DNA of 64,000 bases from Mycteria americana (Eukaryota; Chordata; Aves; Ciconiiformes; Ciconiidae): contig NC_134368.1 of the NCBI RefSeq assembly GCF_035582795.1, positions 30,998,501 through 31,062,500 on the forward strand. The letters are read 5' to 3'. Below are positions 1-15,200 of the stretch, piece after piece. Within the stretch, counting starts at the first letter, position 1. The number at the start of each line of letters is the position of its first letter. The notes beneath the pieces were generated by a model. It worked only from the letters and a program-made list of their open reading frames with translations, was not told where the DNA came from and made no database searches. Position numbers and translations under genes: made by a program.

Positions 1-2996
1 TTCCAAATAAGCATCTGTCAAGAAATGTCGTATTTAACTGTGTTATGTTTTCTCTCCAGTGAGCATTCAAAAGGCTGGCTTTATATTTCTGGTTGACACA
101 GCTGCGTTTCCCCATTGAATATTATTCCTGGTCAATAATTTTTATTTAAAAAATTAAAAGATTAAAGGTAAAAATGGCAAAGTTATAATATTTTGCGAAA
201 TCATTTTGATTTTGCCAATGTTTTTTCAGACAGAACAAGAGGAGAAAAATTCTACTAAAGAGTTTTTATTTTAAAAAAGTAACCGCAAATATTTTCAGAG
301 TGACAGACCTTGATTTTTGCGTTGAAATTGATTTTTCACTTAGAGTGTTTAATCTTGAAGATGATGTAAAAAAAATCATCCAAACAGATAATTGTTGTTA
401 TACTTCAACTGAGACAAAAAGACTGCAGAATTACTTACTGCACATTAATTTATTCATATTCAACAACCAATTCTGTTTATAAAATGTTGCATGAACACTC
501 TGTATTTTGCCTCCTATGGCTGCATTTCCTTAGAATAACTAAATCAGATGATAGGACAGTGAAGTTCAAATCAAGAACTTCAGTGAGGGGTTGAACCCAT
601 TGTTCTGACGCAAGTCCCTCGTGCTCAGATCTCTGCAATTCTATGGATGTGAAAGTTATGTGCTACTTTCAGCTCATCTTTGCATTATGTCAGGGATCCT
701 ATAAACATGGTGAATGCATCCCATATCAGTCCTGAATCCAGAGGAACACCTTTAGCAGGATGAATTTTGGTATTATCAAAGATGTACAGAGGTGTAACGC
801 GCACCCAATTAAAATGAACAGCAGTTCTTCAACCCCAAATCCTCCCTGAGACATGATTCGACCCACAGGGGACAGGAAACCACAAAACTGGCAGCAGTCA
901 ACTGCAGTATAAACATACAACTAGAAGTCGAAAGATAGAGCAACAAAGCTTCAGAGAACATTGTGTCTCTACGGCTGGAACTAGAGTTCTGTCAGACACA
1001 GTGCATATCAAGAAAGAGGTTAAATACTTGGAAAAGTCTTTGGCAAGTATAGTGTTTCATCCGAATGCCACAAAGAAGCTAGGAATTTTGTTATTGATTT
1101 CAGCACATCAAATATTTACTGAAAGGGGAAGATGAGCTAGTTGGAGCTAGAATAATACAGACCAAAACTAAAGGTAGCTGGAAAGACAGATTCAAACTGC
1201 ACTCTTTGTAAGTGAGAATAAGAACTGCTGGTATCTGAATGATTCTTCATGCAGTACATATGGATACTTTAGCAAAGGAACATCTTTTAATCCATTTTAC
1301 TATCTCCCAAAGATTTCAAGGTACAATAATACAAGAAAAACAAACTGGAAAAGTATCCTGAGTAGTATGCAGTAATTCTGCATTTGCAGGAAGCTACAGG
1401 CAAGCCTTGCTACAGCAGCAATACCTAGCGCTATTTTTTCCATAAAGTTCGTTCACTTTGAATTACAAATAGGGTATTGTGCAGTTTTGCTGTTACCCAA
1501 GGACACATCCTGACTTCGGTACAGTTTGTCTGAGTAAACAATGGATATTAATTTAGAATTAGGCCACAACCATTTAAAGAAGCTTGTCAGTTAAAAAAAT
1601 AATTCTACCCTTTCACTTATCTTAGCTTGCTATTATTACTTGGGTTTTTATAATTGAAATAGATTAAAGAATTAATTTCTGATCTCATCTCTCATGTTTT
1701 CACTTATACAAGCTTGTTCCAAGCTTGGTCCAACCTCTTTTTTCATGTTGACTATCATTGTATCTCTTTTTCCCCCCTCTCTGACCCAAATCCCTGGAGA
1801 AGTCATATCTTCTTGGAGTATAGAGCTATTCTTTGTGATTAGAAATATCAGAATATGTTCTTTTACACATCTGGTAGGACCTGGGTAGGGTTTATCTCAC
1901 CTAACTTCAGCTGTCTAAAGTTAGATATTTAATCTCAGCTTGCTGTCTGAAGATACCCTCTCTGGGCACCTTCTACCATCTTAACGCACATAATCTAAAG
2001 TTGCATTTTCTTAGAGGCCTTGGTAACAGTACTAGTCTGAGTTAAAACCACATTATTCTTAGGCCAGATCAGTTTGCTGAACCAGTTCACAGCATTGCTG
2101 CACCAATTGCAACAGCTCAGTAATGTCATGGAGCCAGGACAAGCTGTATGGAGCAGAATACCTGATACTGCTAAAAACCTTCTGTTTCATGAAACAGCCT
2201 AGAGACAGATGGAGACACCTTCCTGCAGGAGCTCCTTTGCAATCTCCATCATCTACAGAAGGAGCTGAGAAAACTAGTTCATCCTTGACACCTACCTTTT
2301 ACAAAGCAAAGGGTAGGTGAGGTTAATTCCAACCTTTTTGGAAAGTCAGTGTCACTGTTCTCCCCAAAGCAGATTTTTTTTCCTGCCTGTGTTACTCTTT
2401 CACATAGCAACCTCACAGAGAGAAATGTTTTTTTTAATTATTTCTTTTCTCTTTAAGTAGGAGCAAGTGATTGAAAACCACAGAAATCGATAGGAGACTT
2501 GCAATCAGGTTTCCTAACTAAAACTAATTTTTACTCATACTTCAAACATAAGAGACTTCAAACTGATGGCATCCTTTAGAAAATATTAGGGAGATAAAAG
2601 AAAACATACCGTTTGTTAATAACAAACCCTCTGTATGCCAGTCACATTCTTAGGATTGAATTAACACAAATTCATCTTAACATTTCACTTATTCATGGAA
2701 TAATGATGTGAATATCTTCTCCCAAAGTTACAGTAATAAGGAAGGGTACTGATTAACTAGCAAGGATTTTAACTGTAGAGATATGTATTAGGACAGCAAG
2801 ACTTGGTATAGGTTAGCCAAGTAATGCTTAGAAAAATAAATTTTTAGAAAAGAATATACTCACTTCAAGAAGTAAAGTCTACAGGAATATCCACAATTCT
2901 CAGATGTCTGAAAAGATTCATATATTTATATATATAAAATGCATCTATCTATTAACGGGCAACAACCAAAAAAAAAAAATCTATCCCAATGCTTAC
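1..2996 (-). other. USP46: USP46 intron 4 (incomplete)
   Basis: I searched this stretch on the minus strand for the expected next exon (the segment after CLNCET, with SKDEDFLDLS-like coding) and did not see it. The DNA is A+T-rich and unremarkable. The short open frames here lack splice sites and recognisable similarity. Confidence 0.8.
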
Positions 2997-3226
2997 GGTT
3001 TCACAGTTCAAACATCTAGTTTCGTTAGTCAGTGTTCCCTGAAAAATCTCATGCACCCAGGTGAGTTCTTGTTTATTGTTCTCTTCAGCTTCATTCATGT
3101 TGCCATTTTTCAGTTTCCCATTTTGCTTTTCCTGTTTCTTCTCCTCCTGCAAAATGTCTGCGATGGTGTTGAGCAGGTAATTTAAAAACTCATGTGCATC
3201 CTGCTGCATGTAGTTGTCAAAGAGAT
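2997..3226 (-). CDS. USP46: USP46 coding exon 4 (residues 111-187)
   Basis: The exon completes Asp111 and then reads [20 protein letters not shown], an acidic/lysine-rich linker ([17 protein letters not shown]) and [11 protein letters not shown]. The two cysteines of CLNC are the first pair of zinc ligands. The acceptor CTTCTTCACAG has a good pyrimidine tract and the donor is GTAAGC. Reading through the donor would add a few non-family residues, which marks it as the true exon end. The linker, around residues 150-165, appears to differ slightly from the mammalian protein (from memory), as expected for a loop. Confidence 0.95.
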
Positions 3227-6200
3227 CTGTGAAGAAGAGAGTTGAGATTTCTAAAGTTGAGTATATCCTTTCCTTCAAGAAAGCAAACTAAATTCATTTA
3301 TTTCCAAATACATGTACTGGCCCTTGCTCAGCAAAGTATTTAGAATCATGCCAAAGAAGAGCAGTTTTGCAGTCACGCTGGCTTTGGTGAAGTTACTTTG
3401 GGGGAAGGCTTCATCTCACCTGACTTTACCTGTCTAAAAGGTTACGCTCTTCTTTGGAGTCGGTTGTGTAAGCTCCCACTACAGTCAATGAAGAAAGCAA
3501 GAGGGTGACTCATCCTAAATTAATTCCTTAGACTGGATGCCTAACTTTAGGCAGCACTGACTCCCACCCATATATTCCAAGTCCCTCAGACACTTAGGAA
3601 CATCACAGAGTTTGGACAGTAAGACACGTGGCTGGGGAAACTGAAGACATTGGATGCTGACACGTACTAGTGTACTGTGTCTGGCTGGGATGGAGTTACC
3701 TTCCCTCATAGCAGCCCATACAGTGCTGTGCTTCGTACAGCTAGAACGGCTAGAACGGTGTTGATAACGCACCGATGCTTTGGCTCTTGCTGAGCAGTGC
3801 TCGCACAGCATCAAGGCTGTCTCTCCAACGCCCACCCCCGCCAAAGGCTGGTAGGCTGGGGGAGGGCAAGAGGCTGGGAGGGGACATAACTGGGACAGCT
3901 GACCCAAACTGACCAAAGGGATATTGCACGCCATGTGACTTTGTGTTCAGCAATATAAGCTAAGAGAAAGGGGGGGGGGGGCATTCATTATTAAGACGTT
4001 TGTCTTCTAAAGCACCTTCTACACATACCAAGGCCCTACTTCCCAGGGAGTGGTTGAAAATCACCTGCTGATGGGAGGGAGAGAATAAATCTCCTTTGGT
4101 TTTGCTTTGCTTCCGCATGCGGCCTTTGGGGTTTTTTTTATTAAACTGCTTTTATCTTAACGCACAAGGTTTTTTTCATCTTATTTTCTCCCCCTGTCCT
4201 GCTGAGGAGGGGAGTGAGAGACGGGCTTGGTGGGCACCTGGCAGCCAGCCAAGGTTAACTCACCACAAATAGTAATAATAACACCGTCTAACAAAGCTCA
4301 TTATTCACACACAAGTCTGATGAGCAGAGACTTGTCCTCTTCAATAAGAAATGCTTGCAGGAGGAGGGGAGAATATCTCAGTGGTGATTTAGTACAGACT
4401 TCTCCAGTGAAGGTTTAACTTGCCCACCATGTTGAAGAAAAAAGAATCTGTGTTCACAAGACATGTGTATTTTTATCCCCCTGCTCCCGAAAAAGCTCAC
4501 GTGGATTTCCTCAGAAAATATTGCACAGATCCTTTGGCTTTGCAGTGTCTACTCTGGACACATAAGCAGGTTAATACACACCGAGTCTGGCCCTAATTTA
4601 AAAAAGCTGAAAACATAAGATCCAGTCCCTAAAAGTGATCCCCAACAGTGTGGGGACATTTATCACTAGATGACTCAGAGCTAACTTTGTCACACTTTCA
4701 GTGAGCAGTCTGCCCATTTATATGCTGTCACCAGGAAGCAATTTCTTCCAGGTGTTTCACTCGTACTTTGTCTCTTCATTCAAAGCTCCCCTGTTTCTAA
4801 GCATACCACCCACATTGATATGAATCCAGGCCAAAATGGAGCTGTGTGGCAGGCTTGCTTATTTCAAGATGTTCCTCGTATCCCTTAGACAGAACTGCTA
4901 CAAGATTAGGCATATGCCGTTGCCAACCTCATGCTCAAAAAGGGCCTGATGCTTCACAAAGTAAGACTGTGCCCACCTCTTCTAAGAACAAGAGCAGCAG
5001 TTGGTGTGTAGCCCACTGAACGCCCCCACGCACACAGAGTTACCTCTCCTCCAGGGTGTTTTGGACCAGTGGCACCTGTAGCACTCCTAGGTCACAGAGT
5101 TTCTATACTGCCAACCGCCCTCAATGTTTCTCTCTGCCATACCCCACAAAAAAATAATTAAAAAATGACAGCAGAGTGCCACCCTATTCCCAGCCCCAGC
5201 TCACTGTGCAGTGCGGTCTGTCCCACCATGCTGTGAGAACATCATTAATTCATGCACCTCTGGGAACTTATGAAACCTGGCACGGTTATTTCAAGCATAA
5301 TATCATGTGCACAGGTACTAAAATATTAACATCTAAACCCCAAAAAGTACTAAAAGCAATTTACAAATCTAACCTGAACATCTGATTAATATGACCACAT
5401 TGCCCAATGTTTATTTATACTTTCCTGATCAATGTATGAATGTCTAAGAGGATTCCAGTTTTACACTTACCGTTCTCTTTTCGTAACCTTGATATGAACT
5501 TCTTTGGTGGAATAACTCCAACTTTCTTCTTCTGAGTAGCAATACTGTGGAAAAGATCTGCCAGGCAAGTCAAGAGATTTTCCTTCTTTTTCTGTTGGGC
5601 CTTGTATGATAATACATTTTCCCGAAACGGCCGGCAAAAGTACAATGCCTGCAGCACGGAGTTACAGTAGCAGGTGTTCCCAAACTGCCATGTAAAATTA
5701 AAAACAATCTTAATCCCTGTGCATCACAATAAAACTAGTTGCTTCATTCAACTTCTGGCTTCTGTGCCTCTGTCACATACCAGCCATTTTGCCATGCAGC
5801 TGCTGTAGGAATATATTTCCACACCCACCCCTGACACTTCACAGAAAAAGTGCTCTAAATTAACTAGGATACAAAGTAAAAGTTTCCACTTGCAAGAGAT
5901 ATATTTATTGTAGTGGATCTCATTAAGCTTGTTTCCATATATTAATATACTCTTGCTGGGCTCTATCTTACTGCTCAGCAGCAGAAAAATAGTTTTCCAT
6001 AGAAAACTAATGTTTTCAATGGAAAGAATGACTATATCTGTTTTATTTATATGGGAATAAACAAGTGATTAAACACCCTTCTCACTCATTCTCTCCTTAG
6101 TCAGATAAAAAAGCTGCTCCTAAGAGAGTCCTCAATGCAGACTGCTGTACCTAAGCTGGTACATACTTCCATCACTTCCTCCCTCACGTTTCATAGCTAA

Positions 6201-9200
6201 AATAGAGTTTTCACTTTATTGAAGTGTTAAGTTCTAATCCCTGGAAACATTCATAGAACAATAAACTGTTTTCTCTGGGGGCGTATGAAGCTATCTTCAA
6301 ACATCTGATAGTTTTGCAACCCACTTTGCCTAAAATTGGAATGTGAGCAGCACTTTTCAAAAAAAGACAATCCTACCTTAGAACAGGACTGGGGGAGGGG
6401 GGAAAAAAAAGAAACCAAAGTTGAAGTAACATCAAAACCATATAGTTCTGTATATGGTTTGCCTACTGAAAATGGTACTTACATTGACCAATCCAAAGTA
6501 GTGTTCATTGATTGGAAACTGCTCTGGGCCAATGTCTTTTTCCAGAGCAGAGGCATTGGTGCCCTATAAAAAAAGAGGGAAGAAATTATTTAGAATTTTA
6601 AGATTCTAAAATAAAGTTTTGGGCAGCATCAAGACAGAAATTCATTTTTTCCTTTCAGCCACAATTACCCAAGCTAACTCTGTCTAACTAACGGACAAGC
6701 GCGACAGCCACATGAGCCAACAAAAATATTTGCTGTTCGAGGTAGTGGAGCTGGCCTGACCTGGACACTGTAGTAATGGCTGAGTAGAAGTGAACAGGCC
6801 ACAACAACAGTGGTTCTCCCCACACCCACCTCCCCCTTACTTTTACTGTGTATGTGAACAGCTGGATCCCATTATCCTCTTGCCTCATAAAGATACTTGT
6901 CGATCTTAAGCAAAACCCTTACAGTTATCTTGAAGAAACCAGTTCCTAGGTGTAAGGCAGATTTTCTAAGCAGTACTGAAAATCCTCTGAATCCCTTCTA
7001 ATTTGTCAGCAACCTTTAACACCACTTGGGCTCCAGACTGGCACCCAGTTGTAGTAACATCACAAACATTAAAAGCAAGTGTAATATATCTGCCATTTTG
7101 TCCTATCTAAACTCAAAAGGCGCATAGGCCCAAGCACTGTTACATCTCTTAGTCACTGCCTCGGTGTGGCAAGTTATGTTCAGCTGTATCTTCACTCCAA
7201 CAGCAAAGTTACTTTCACAACTACTCGTCTGTGAAGTACAACCACTAATTTTGTATGTTACCTGTAGTTTCACCATATTAAAATGCCTATTTTTAAACAA
7301 GCTTAGATTACCAAGCAAGCCAGATTGCTGCCAAAGTAAATGCCATCACTCCTATCCGCTCTATAAGCCTACAGATCCCTGTTGGACCTCACCAAAAATG
7401 CTGTATTTGGACAAGTATTCCCTACAGACATTTATTCAAGACCTATCAGTTAACTAATTTTTAATCTGCATGATAATTGCTTTACTGACATCATACATTT
7501 ATTTCCTTGCTGAGCATGCTCTGCAGTGTGAAGCATTAATATATTATGCCTTAGAATTTCCATCACACAAGAGTGGCACAGTTGGCTGACTTTCATAAAA
7601 CCATCGCAAATGACTCTGTAAACATGACAACACGTAGAACATCTGAAAATTTCTGAAATCTCCTGTGCTCCTGAGGTTTGTTCAATGTATCTTTTGCTCA
7701 GAGACTTCATCAGCTAAAATTTTCAAAGTTACTGGTAATCAAATTCAATAATTCTGGTGTTCCTTCCCCATCTTCTCCCCCAAGCCTGATTTGTGTTTCC
7801 TTACTGCACCTACCATCACCACTGCTTGCTATATTAGATTATTATATCACGTCAACTCAACAAAAGAAGATTATTTTAGTCAAGAGAATCAGTGGTGTGA
7901 AACTCAGCACAGGTGCTCTTTGAGAATTCGCAAGCCTTGAAAGTAAAACAGCTTCTTCGAGTTGGCAGCTTCCAGAAAAGCTCCAAAGATTTTGTGCTTC
8001 ACATCCCCTTATCAGATCTCTTTCCAGTCTCTCCCTTTCTCTCACATACCTGTAGCTCATTGCTCAGACCAAGTGTATGTGATTTCCTAGACACTCCCTT
8101 TGAGACTGAAGTACTTTACCTGCACAAGGCTCCATGCAAAGCTTAAGGGATACTTTTTATGTCCTCACTGGGCTCTGCTAAGCCTCAGTGAGAAACTCAG
8201 AATAAGGAACGATCTATACAGAGCAATTATTGGCTGCTTTTCAATGGAGATGACAGTGTGATAATTATGTAAGTTCCATATGAAGATTAGTTTCTTTGCT
8301 TGGAAAGTCAGCCTTGCCAAAGATGCATAGATTCAGCAAAGCATCCGACTTCCTGAGAGGGAGGAAACTGATAGACATTTGCCTATCTGATATTAACAGT
8401 GAAGCAAACAGCCACTGTTACCCTCAAAACCTTGTCTGATAAAAGAAAAACATGACTACAGAAGATTAATGCAGCTTCTGAAGAAAACCGTCTTCATATT
8501 AATACTCATTGTACAGCATTGAGATCAAAGCAAAGATTTTCTTCGATTACACTTTTAGTGTTCAAATCAAGTTCCCTAACATAAGAATGAAATGGGTGTT
8601 TTTCCAGTTTTGCAGGAAGTATTTTCCACACTGAAAAAAATTGTCCCTCTAGAATTCATGGAAAATAATATCTCTAAAAAGTAACCTTCTACTCTTTCAT
8701 AAACTACGGATTAGTGTATGCTGTTAGACAAGTAGAATGCAAGTACTCTGCTAACTAGTTGCTCCTACATTACTCATTTGCCTTTCCTCCAGGGCCAGGG
8801 TTTCTTACTTCAGAGGATGCCAGATGATTTGACAAATCCTTTCTAGCATTTGAATTGTCTTGTAAATATTGTGAGAAAGAGCAAGAATCAGGATTTAGCA
8901 AACAAAATTATCACTGAAAACCAAACAAATCCATGATGTGTACTAACTGGTCTTCATATAAAAACCATATATTGCATGGAAATTTCCAAAGTACATGCTG
9001 TTGAAACAACATATGCTTAGTACCAGCTCGTCATGGAGCTTTGCCTCTCCAAAACCAGGCCTTGGCTGTTGCAAATATAAAATGAAGCACTGTGTGCCAG
9101 TTTCCCAACAAAACAGAGAGGCTAAATTCAATCTTTGAGTAAGCTGATATAACTCTCATGGACTTCATTAGGAGTTGTACCTTCTTATATCAAGGGCAAT

Positions 9201-12200
9201 CTCAGTCTAGTTTATTTTAAGGTCTCCAAAAAGATACTGTTAAATTCATAGAAAAAGAAGAGTAGGAAACTGGTAAGAAGCACAGAGACTTAATACTTCA
9301 AAGCAGGATATATTTCTTACATGGAGAAAAAATGTAGACAGACTAATTAATAAAGTCAAACCATGCCACGTTGCATATATATTACATATTTTGCATAGAA
9401 AATCTCCGCAAGAAGCAATTGACATGATGGCAGAAGAAATGATTGAAAATTTTTCCAACCAAAGTATACCAGAAACTGTACACCCAAGCCAGGTTTAAAC
9501 TGGAAAAAACATGTTATTAGAGATGTGTTAAAGATGATTCAGAACTCAGTTTAAACCAACCATATCAAATACAGAAAACATGTTAGCCTATTGAGGTTAA
9601 TCTACAGCAAAACTCAACCATGACTATTTAACATAGTTTTAAGCATGGTTGTGCTTGTTCCCATTCCCAGGCAAGTAATTTTGGTCACTTCTGCAGTGAA
9701 AACCTGCTCAAATATTTTTAATGCAATCCATTCTCTATGGTTTTATAAACGGTCCTGTGCTTCAGCTAGGAGAAATATCCTACTGCAGCTGAATCTACTG
9801 TAGTTTCATAAAAAGCAGCAAGAGTGGCAGTGCGGCCACAGAGCCTGAAATGAGGAGAGACCACATAAGTCAATGAACTGGGATCTGGGACTATTAAATA
9901 AATTCATATCAGGGTGCAGAGACAGTAAAGGAGACTGGCTCCTTCTTAAAAGAATACACTAACAAAGGAAATGCAAAGTGACTGTGGTGGCCAGACCTTA
10001 TAAGAATGATAACTATGTCAACATGGAAACTCCTACTGTGTATTCTGTGGTGTTGGTGAACCTTGATTTCTCTGAAGTTTTACCACTTAATTCAACAATC
10101 AGTATTCAGCCCTTACAAAATGGCAAAGACATACAGTTGGAGACATAGCCAAGCATGGGTCAATTCAGGCTAAGCCAAGATTTCTTCCACAGCATTGCTC
10201 CAAAAACACTCTGGCCATATGACCTATATTTTTGCCTCTTGTTATTTTGCTCTAGGCCTTCCAATGGATAAGTCTGCCAGTTTTCTTTTCAGCTGAAATT
10301 TCTGATAATGTTGCTAAGAGTTTAATTTGTGCTTTGCATCACATGAAACAAATTAAATAAAAAAACCTCCTGTTCCTCTGCACTTTAGCATGTAAACCAA
10401 ATAACAGTGCAGGGGGAAAAAAAGACATCAGATTAGATCATTAAATTACATGTAGCAAAATAAACTAAATACAATTATTCTATGGAGGATGAGAAATGGA
10501 ATAGAGCTAATATGAAAGATACTGCAAACAGAAGAGCAAATCAAAGTAGACTTTCTAGTGTGATAGAGCTATAAAAATGGCGCTAACTTTCTAGAAATCT
10601 GCATGTGCTTAATTTAAAGTAAATGAGTGCAGTAAAGAAATTAGGACATTTCATAACTCACCTATGGAAAACCTATTAAATAGGTATCACCAAATAAACA
10701 GAAACACAGTATGAATAACCATCAAACAATAAAACACAAAATAAGAAATAGCAAGAAATATCTTGTTCACAAGAAATATCTTGTTCCCAAGAAAATCTAA
10801 AAAATATAAGAAAAAGCACATAAAAATCGAATCATGAAAACAGAAATTTAACAAACAGATAAAGAACAAGAGATCAACGAAGATGGCTGGTCCATGACGA
10901 AGGGCTTCAGATCATATACAGTTGTGAACTAGATTTTTTTTTTCTTAGTATTCAGGGAAAGTGAGAGCAATGTGCTAGAAATAGAGTTGTTTCCTGAAGG
11001 GAGAAACTGAAGACTTAAGACAAACTAAGGGTGATGTCTGGGCTGGTAGAAGAGAAATTAGAATAAAAATAGCAATGGCTTCAGGGCCAGGCAGCCTGAG
11101 TTTCAGGATTTTGGAAGGCATAGCATATGGAAGGAAAGGGAAAAAGAAGATAAAGAAAGATGTGGAAGGCCTCCTGGCCAACAAATGGCAGTGATGGATA
11201 ACTCAAAAGAGAGGAAGCAACTGTAAGTAAAATCCAAACTTAGCTCCCAGAAGCAACTCAAAGAAAACGAGAGTAAGAGAAGAGCAAGCAATATCACACC
11301 ATGCAGTATATATGCAACCGCTTTCAACAGGCACATCACCTGTCCTCGGTGTTGGACTTCGACTATCCTCAGGGACAGCCTCAACTTTCAGAGGTATGGT
11401 GAGTAACTGGAATAGCTGAACCAGCCTTCTTCCAAACTCATAGATATTAAATGTCAAACCTGAAATGTTTCTGTAATTTTTCAAGTGTAAGCCCCACAAG
11501 ATGGTTGAATTTAACCAGATTAGCTTTTTTTCTTTCTGCAAAGAAATGTTTTATTATTTCTCCAGCAGAGCTATTTTGGGTCTTTGTTGCCACAAGATAA
11601 AAGAGGAAAGAGAGGATGCTACGAAAACCATAGGGGATCATAGTAAACAGTAAAAGGATATTGACTGACCGAAAAACCACTGTGTACTCATATTTTTGAA
11701 GGAAAGGTGTTTTAAGACAATGTATTGAAATAAATTATTTTTGTGCATTTTTTCCAAAGAGTTTTCTGATCAGTAAGGCAAATTATAAGAGCTCGAAAGG
11801 AGATGCCTAGCTTGTTTTTTGCTGGATTAACTAAGCTATCTCTAATCACAGATCTAAGTGTTACATATACCATAAATAACTTCAGCTCTTTACTGTGTGG
11901 TTACCAAGAGACTGATAAAAATTCAGAGGCCTGAAATCCTGAATCACTTAAAATCTTGGACAAAGTGTTTAAGGCACTCAGTCTTATATAGCTTAAAAAA
12001 CTTGGTTTTCTCAAAGCACAAAGCAACCAAGTACTGGAAGCAAGGTTCTAGTGAAGTGTTACAAGTTCAGTATCTAAATCCATAAGTAATTTTTTAAAAA
12101 TATTGACTTTTAAAGTTTCCATGATTAGACAACCTTTACCAAACTGCAACTCAGTATTCTCTCATGAGTCTGTCTCCATTCCCATCTTAATTGTTCTTGG

Positions 12201-15200
12201 ATTAGTGGCATTCAGGCTTTTGCTGGAACAAGTAGCAAAAACATATTTTTTTGGCCAGTTTCCTTCTTCAGAACACATAACCTCAAGATGGCCTCACAAG
12301 TGAAAAAGAGACTGAGGTTTGCTTACAGACTATAATTTCTTCAATAACATTTTTGTCTGGGCCACCCAGACTGCATACGTGGTGCCTCAGAGCATTCTAA
12401 AGGCAAGGCACCTTCTAGACTTCATCACAGCTGCACCAGCTGCAGTACTCTCTGATAACCTGGAGACAGAAGAAAGAATATCTTCATTAAATCTCAATAT
12501 AACATGAGTTATGAGGGCTGCAGCTAGGTTGCAGGACAGGTTTAGAATTCAAAATTATTTTTGACAGTCAATTTTTAACAATGTTTTTCTTTTAGAGAAA
12601 TGGTCTAAAAACTGTTGAAATCCAGCTGAGACAAGTGCAAGATTCTGCACATGAAGAGAAGAATCACCTGTACATGTACAGAATGGAAAACAGCTGACTA
12701 AGGTAGTAGTGCTTAAAAAAAAAAAGAAATGAAAAGTAAAAGAAAAAGTCTAGACAACATAGTGTAGTATGAGTAAGCATCAGCTATGCAGTGCTATTTC
12801 AAAAAAACACAACAATAACAACAACAAATGTTGACAACATAATTAAATTCTTACAGACAGGAGTCTATAAAGTTCTTAAAGTAACTTTCCTGTTTATCTT
12901 GTCAGTGGTAAGACTTCAGACAGGACCTTACGTCCAGGTTTGGTTGCTAGGTTTCAAGAAAGATGAAGAAAACTGGAGGGAATCCAAAAGAAGGCAGTCA
13001 AAATGAAAAACTCAACTCTAGAGAAAAATGACCTGTAAAAAAGGCTTGAACAGGGTTGTGTTGCATAAGACAGAAGAGTCTGAGGCAGGGCATGACAATA
13101 TTTTCAAGTATATCGTTTGTTACAGAAGGGAACTAATCTGTTCTCGATCTCAGGGGTGGACAGGATGAGAAGTACCAAGCTCAAATTACAGTAATGTAGA
13201 TTCAGGTAAGACATTAGGAAACATTCTACTCGTAAGGACATTGAAGCATTGGGATAGACTGCCTAGAGAGATGATGTAGTCACCATCACTGCAAATCTTC
13301 AAGTCGGACAGACATACATCAGAAATAACACAGGTTTATCAAATGGAATTCCAGTGGCCAGCTGGAGACTTTATTGTCCTAGGACAGTTAGATGCAACTA
13401 TTATTAGGTCATTAATTGTGAAATCAGATTAAATAACCACCACACACAATATCCAGTAATGGCTGGCTTGAAACTGTCAGCACAGCAGCCTTTTCTGCAA
13501 CGGTTGAGCATACCCAAGAACATGCTTATAATGGAGCCCTGACGGTGGAGATGCAAGCTCATTTATTCCCCAGAAGTACTGATATACTGTGGCGTTAAGA
13601 GTACATAACATACATAAATGTATATGAGCGTATCTACCAAACAGCCAGCCAAGGACAGTTTCTTGAGACTAAAGGAAGATCAGCAGAAGATACTTTGCTG
13701 ACTCCTTCTCTGACTGGCCATGATTTACACTCCACAGACTGTGGCTTTTCAAGCCCATCAGAACCTCACCTCCTGCGTGGCACTTGCCCACCACACACAG
13801 TTAATCAGAGTCCAGAGTCTGCTCTTAATCCCATCTCTTCCACAATTCAGACTCACTCAGCCTTGCTGAGCTGTAATTAAGAGGTTCCTTTATTAAGGTA
13901 TTTAGCATAACCACTGGTTTTCTCTTAATTCAGCAACTTGAAGCCGAAGACTATATGCATCTAAAAGAAACACACTGTAAATCATACACTGTATTCATGA
14001 ATTGTCCTGTTGTGCTTATCTTCTAAACAACTAGTAAGTGCATGATAACCACTTTAGCCATAAAAAGGTATTCATGCAAGACAAGCCTCAGTCATTAGTC
14101 CAGGTTATACATGGGAAATTATGTATTAGGATGTTTCTCACTTTGCATATCCTCCTCTATCCAATAAAAAATATCTTTTGTGGACTTCTGTGTATCTTTT
14201 GATGGAATGCACACTTTCTGCTTGTCAGTCCAGTACCCATTTGTCAGCCATACAAGTTTCTCATTACTTCAGAAAGATATTACAATAATTAGACTTCACA
14301 TTCTCTATATTTTTCATATTTCTGTTTCTATATTTTCTGTATGTGGCATACTGAAACTGTGCACTCTTGAGACTATGCTTCTAAAATTGCATTGCTTGAA
14401 CAGCCTGTAACTAATCTTTTCAGACATAAAATTCTATTTTCCTTTATCAATCTAAATATGCCTTCAGATAGCTGTTTTACTGTCTTGGCATGTATTATTC
14501 TGCCGTAATCTCTGTTTATGAGAAGTTTTAAAAGTCATGAAGAAATATACACGGCAGGTTGTCCAAATGAATAAATCCACTTGAAAGTCATAGTGATCAG
14601 TTCTGTAATCCAATAACACTCTTACTGTAGAAAGCAGAATTTGACTATTTTTACAGCATTACAATTGTAATTTTTTTTATATCAAGCATTTTCCAACTCT
14701 GTGTTTGTAGTTTAAGTCCTCATCCTGCAATGAGTCTCTCAAATCATGACATTAAAAAAAACCAACCAAACAAAAAAATCCAACAGTTATTCTTATTTGC
14801 TTCCTGAATGTAGACACAGGTTTTTGTGTTTTTCTCTACAACTAGTTTCTAGGATGGTTAGAAACCTTTTTCTATTTTTAAAAATGAAAGGTGAAATTCA
14901 CAGGTTCACATAATTCCTGGTGGATTGTGTGAATGTTTTCCTGAAGAAAAACACTGATTGTTATGAAACTCATAGAGACTATGAGAAGAACAGGTAACAT
15001 GGAAGCCCAATTAATAAAAACCAAAATTAATCCGAGGAACTGCAACTTTTTTTCCAAAGGATATCTGTACAACAACTACCAGGAGCAACTGTGAGGTATC
15101 TCAGATGATACCTTGTATCAGAAGTGATCTGAATGTGTTCAGAATGTCCCATTTATTAAATTGGTAGAGCACCCTGAAGTGCAGATCAGATTATTTGAAA

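Noticed and set aside
1..2996. Possible USP46 exon 5
   Set aside because: I searched for reverse-strand coding of the residues expected after Thr187 and found none, so the exon should lie beyond the left edge.
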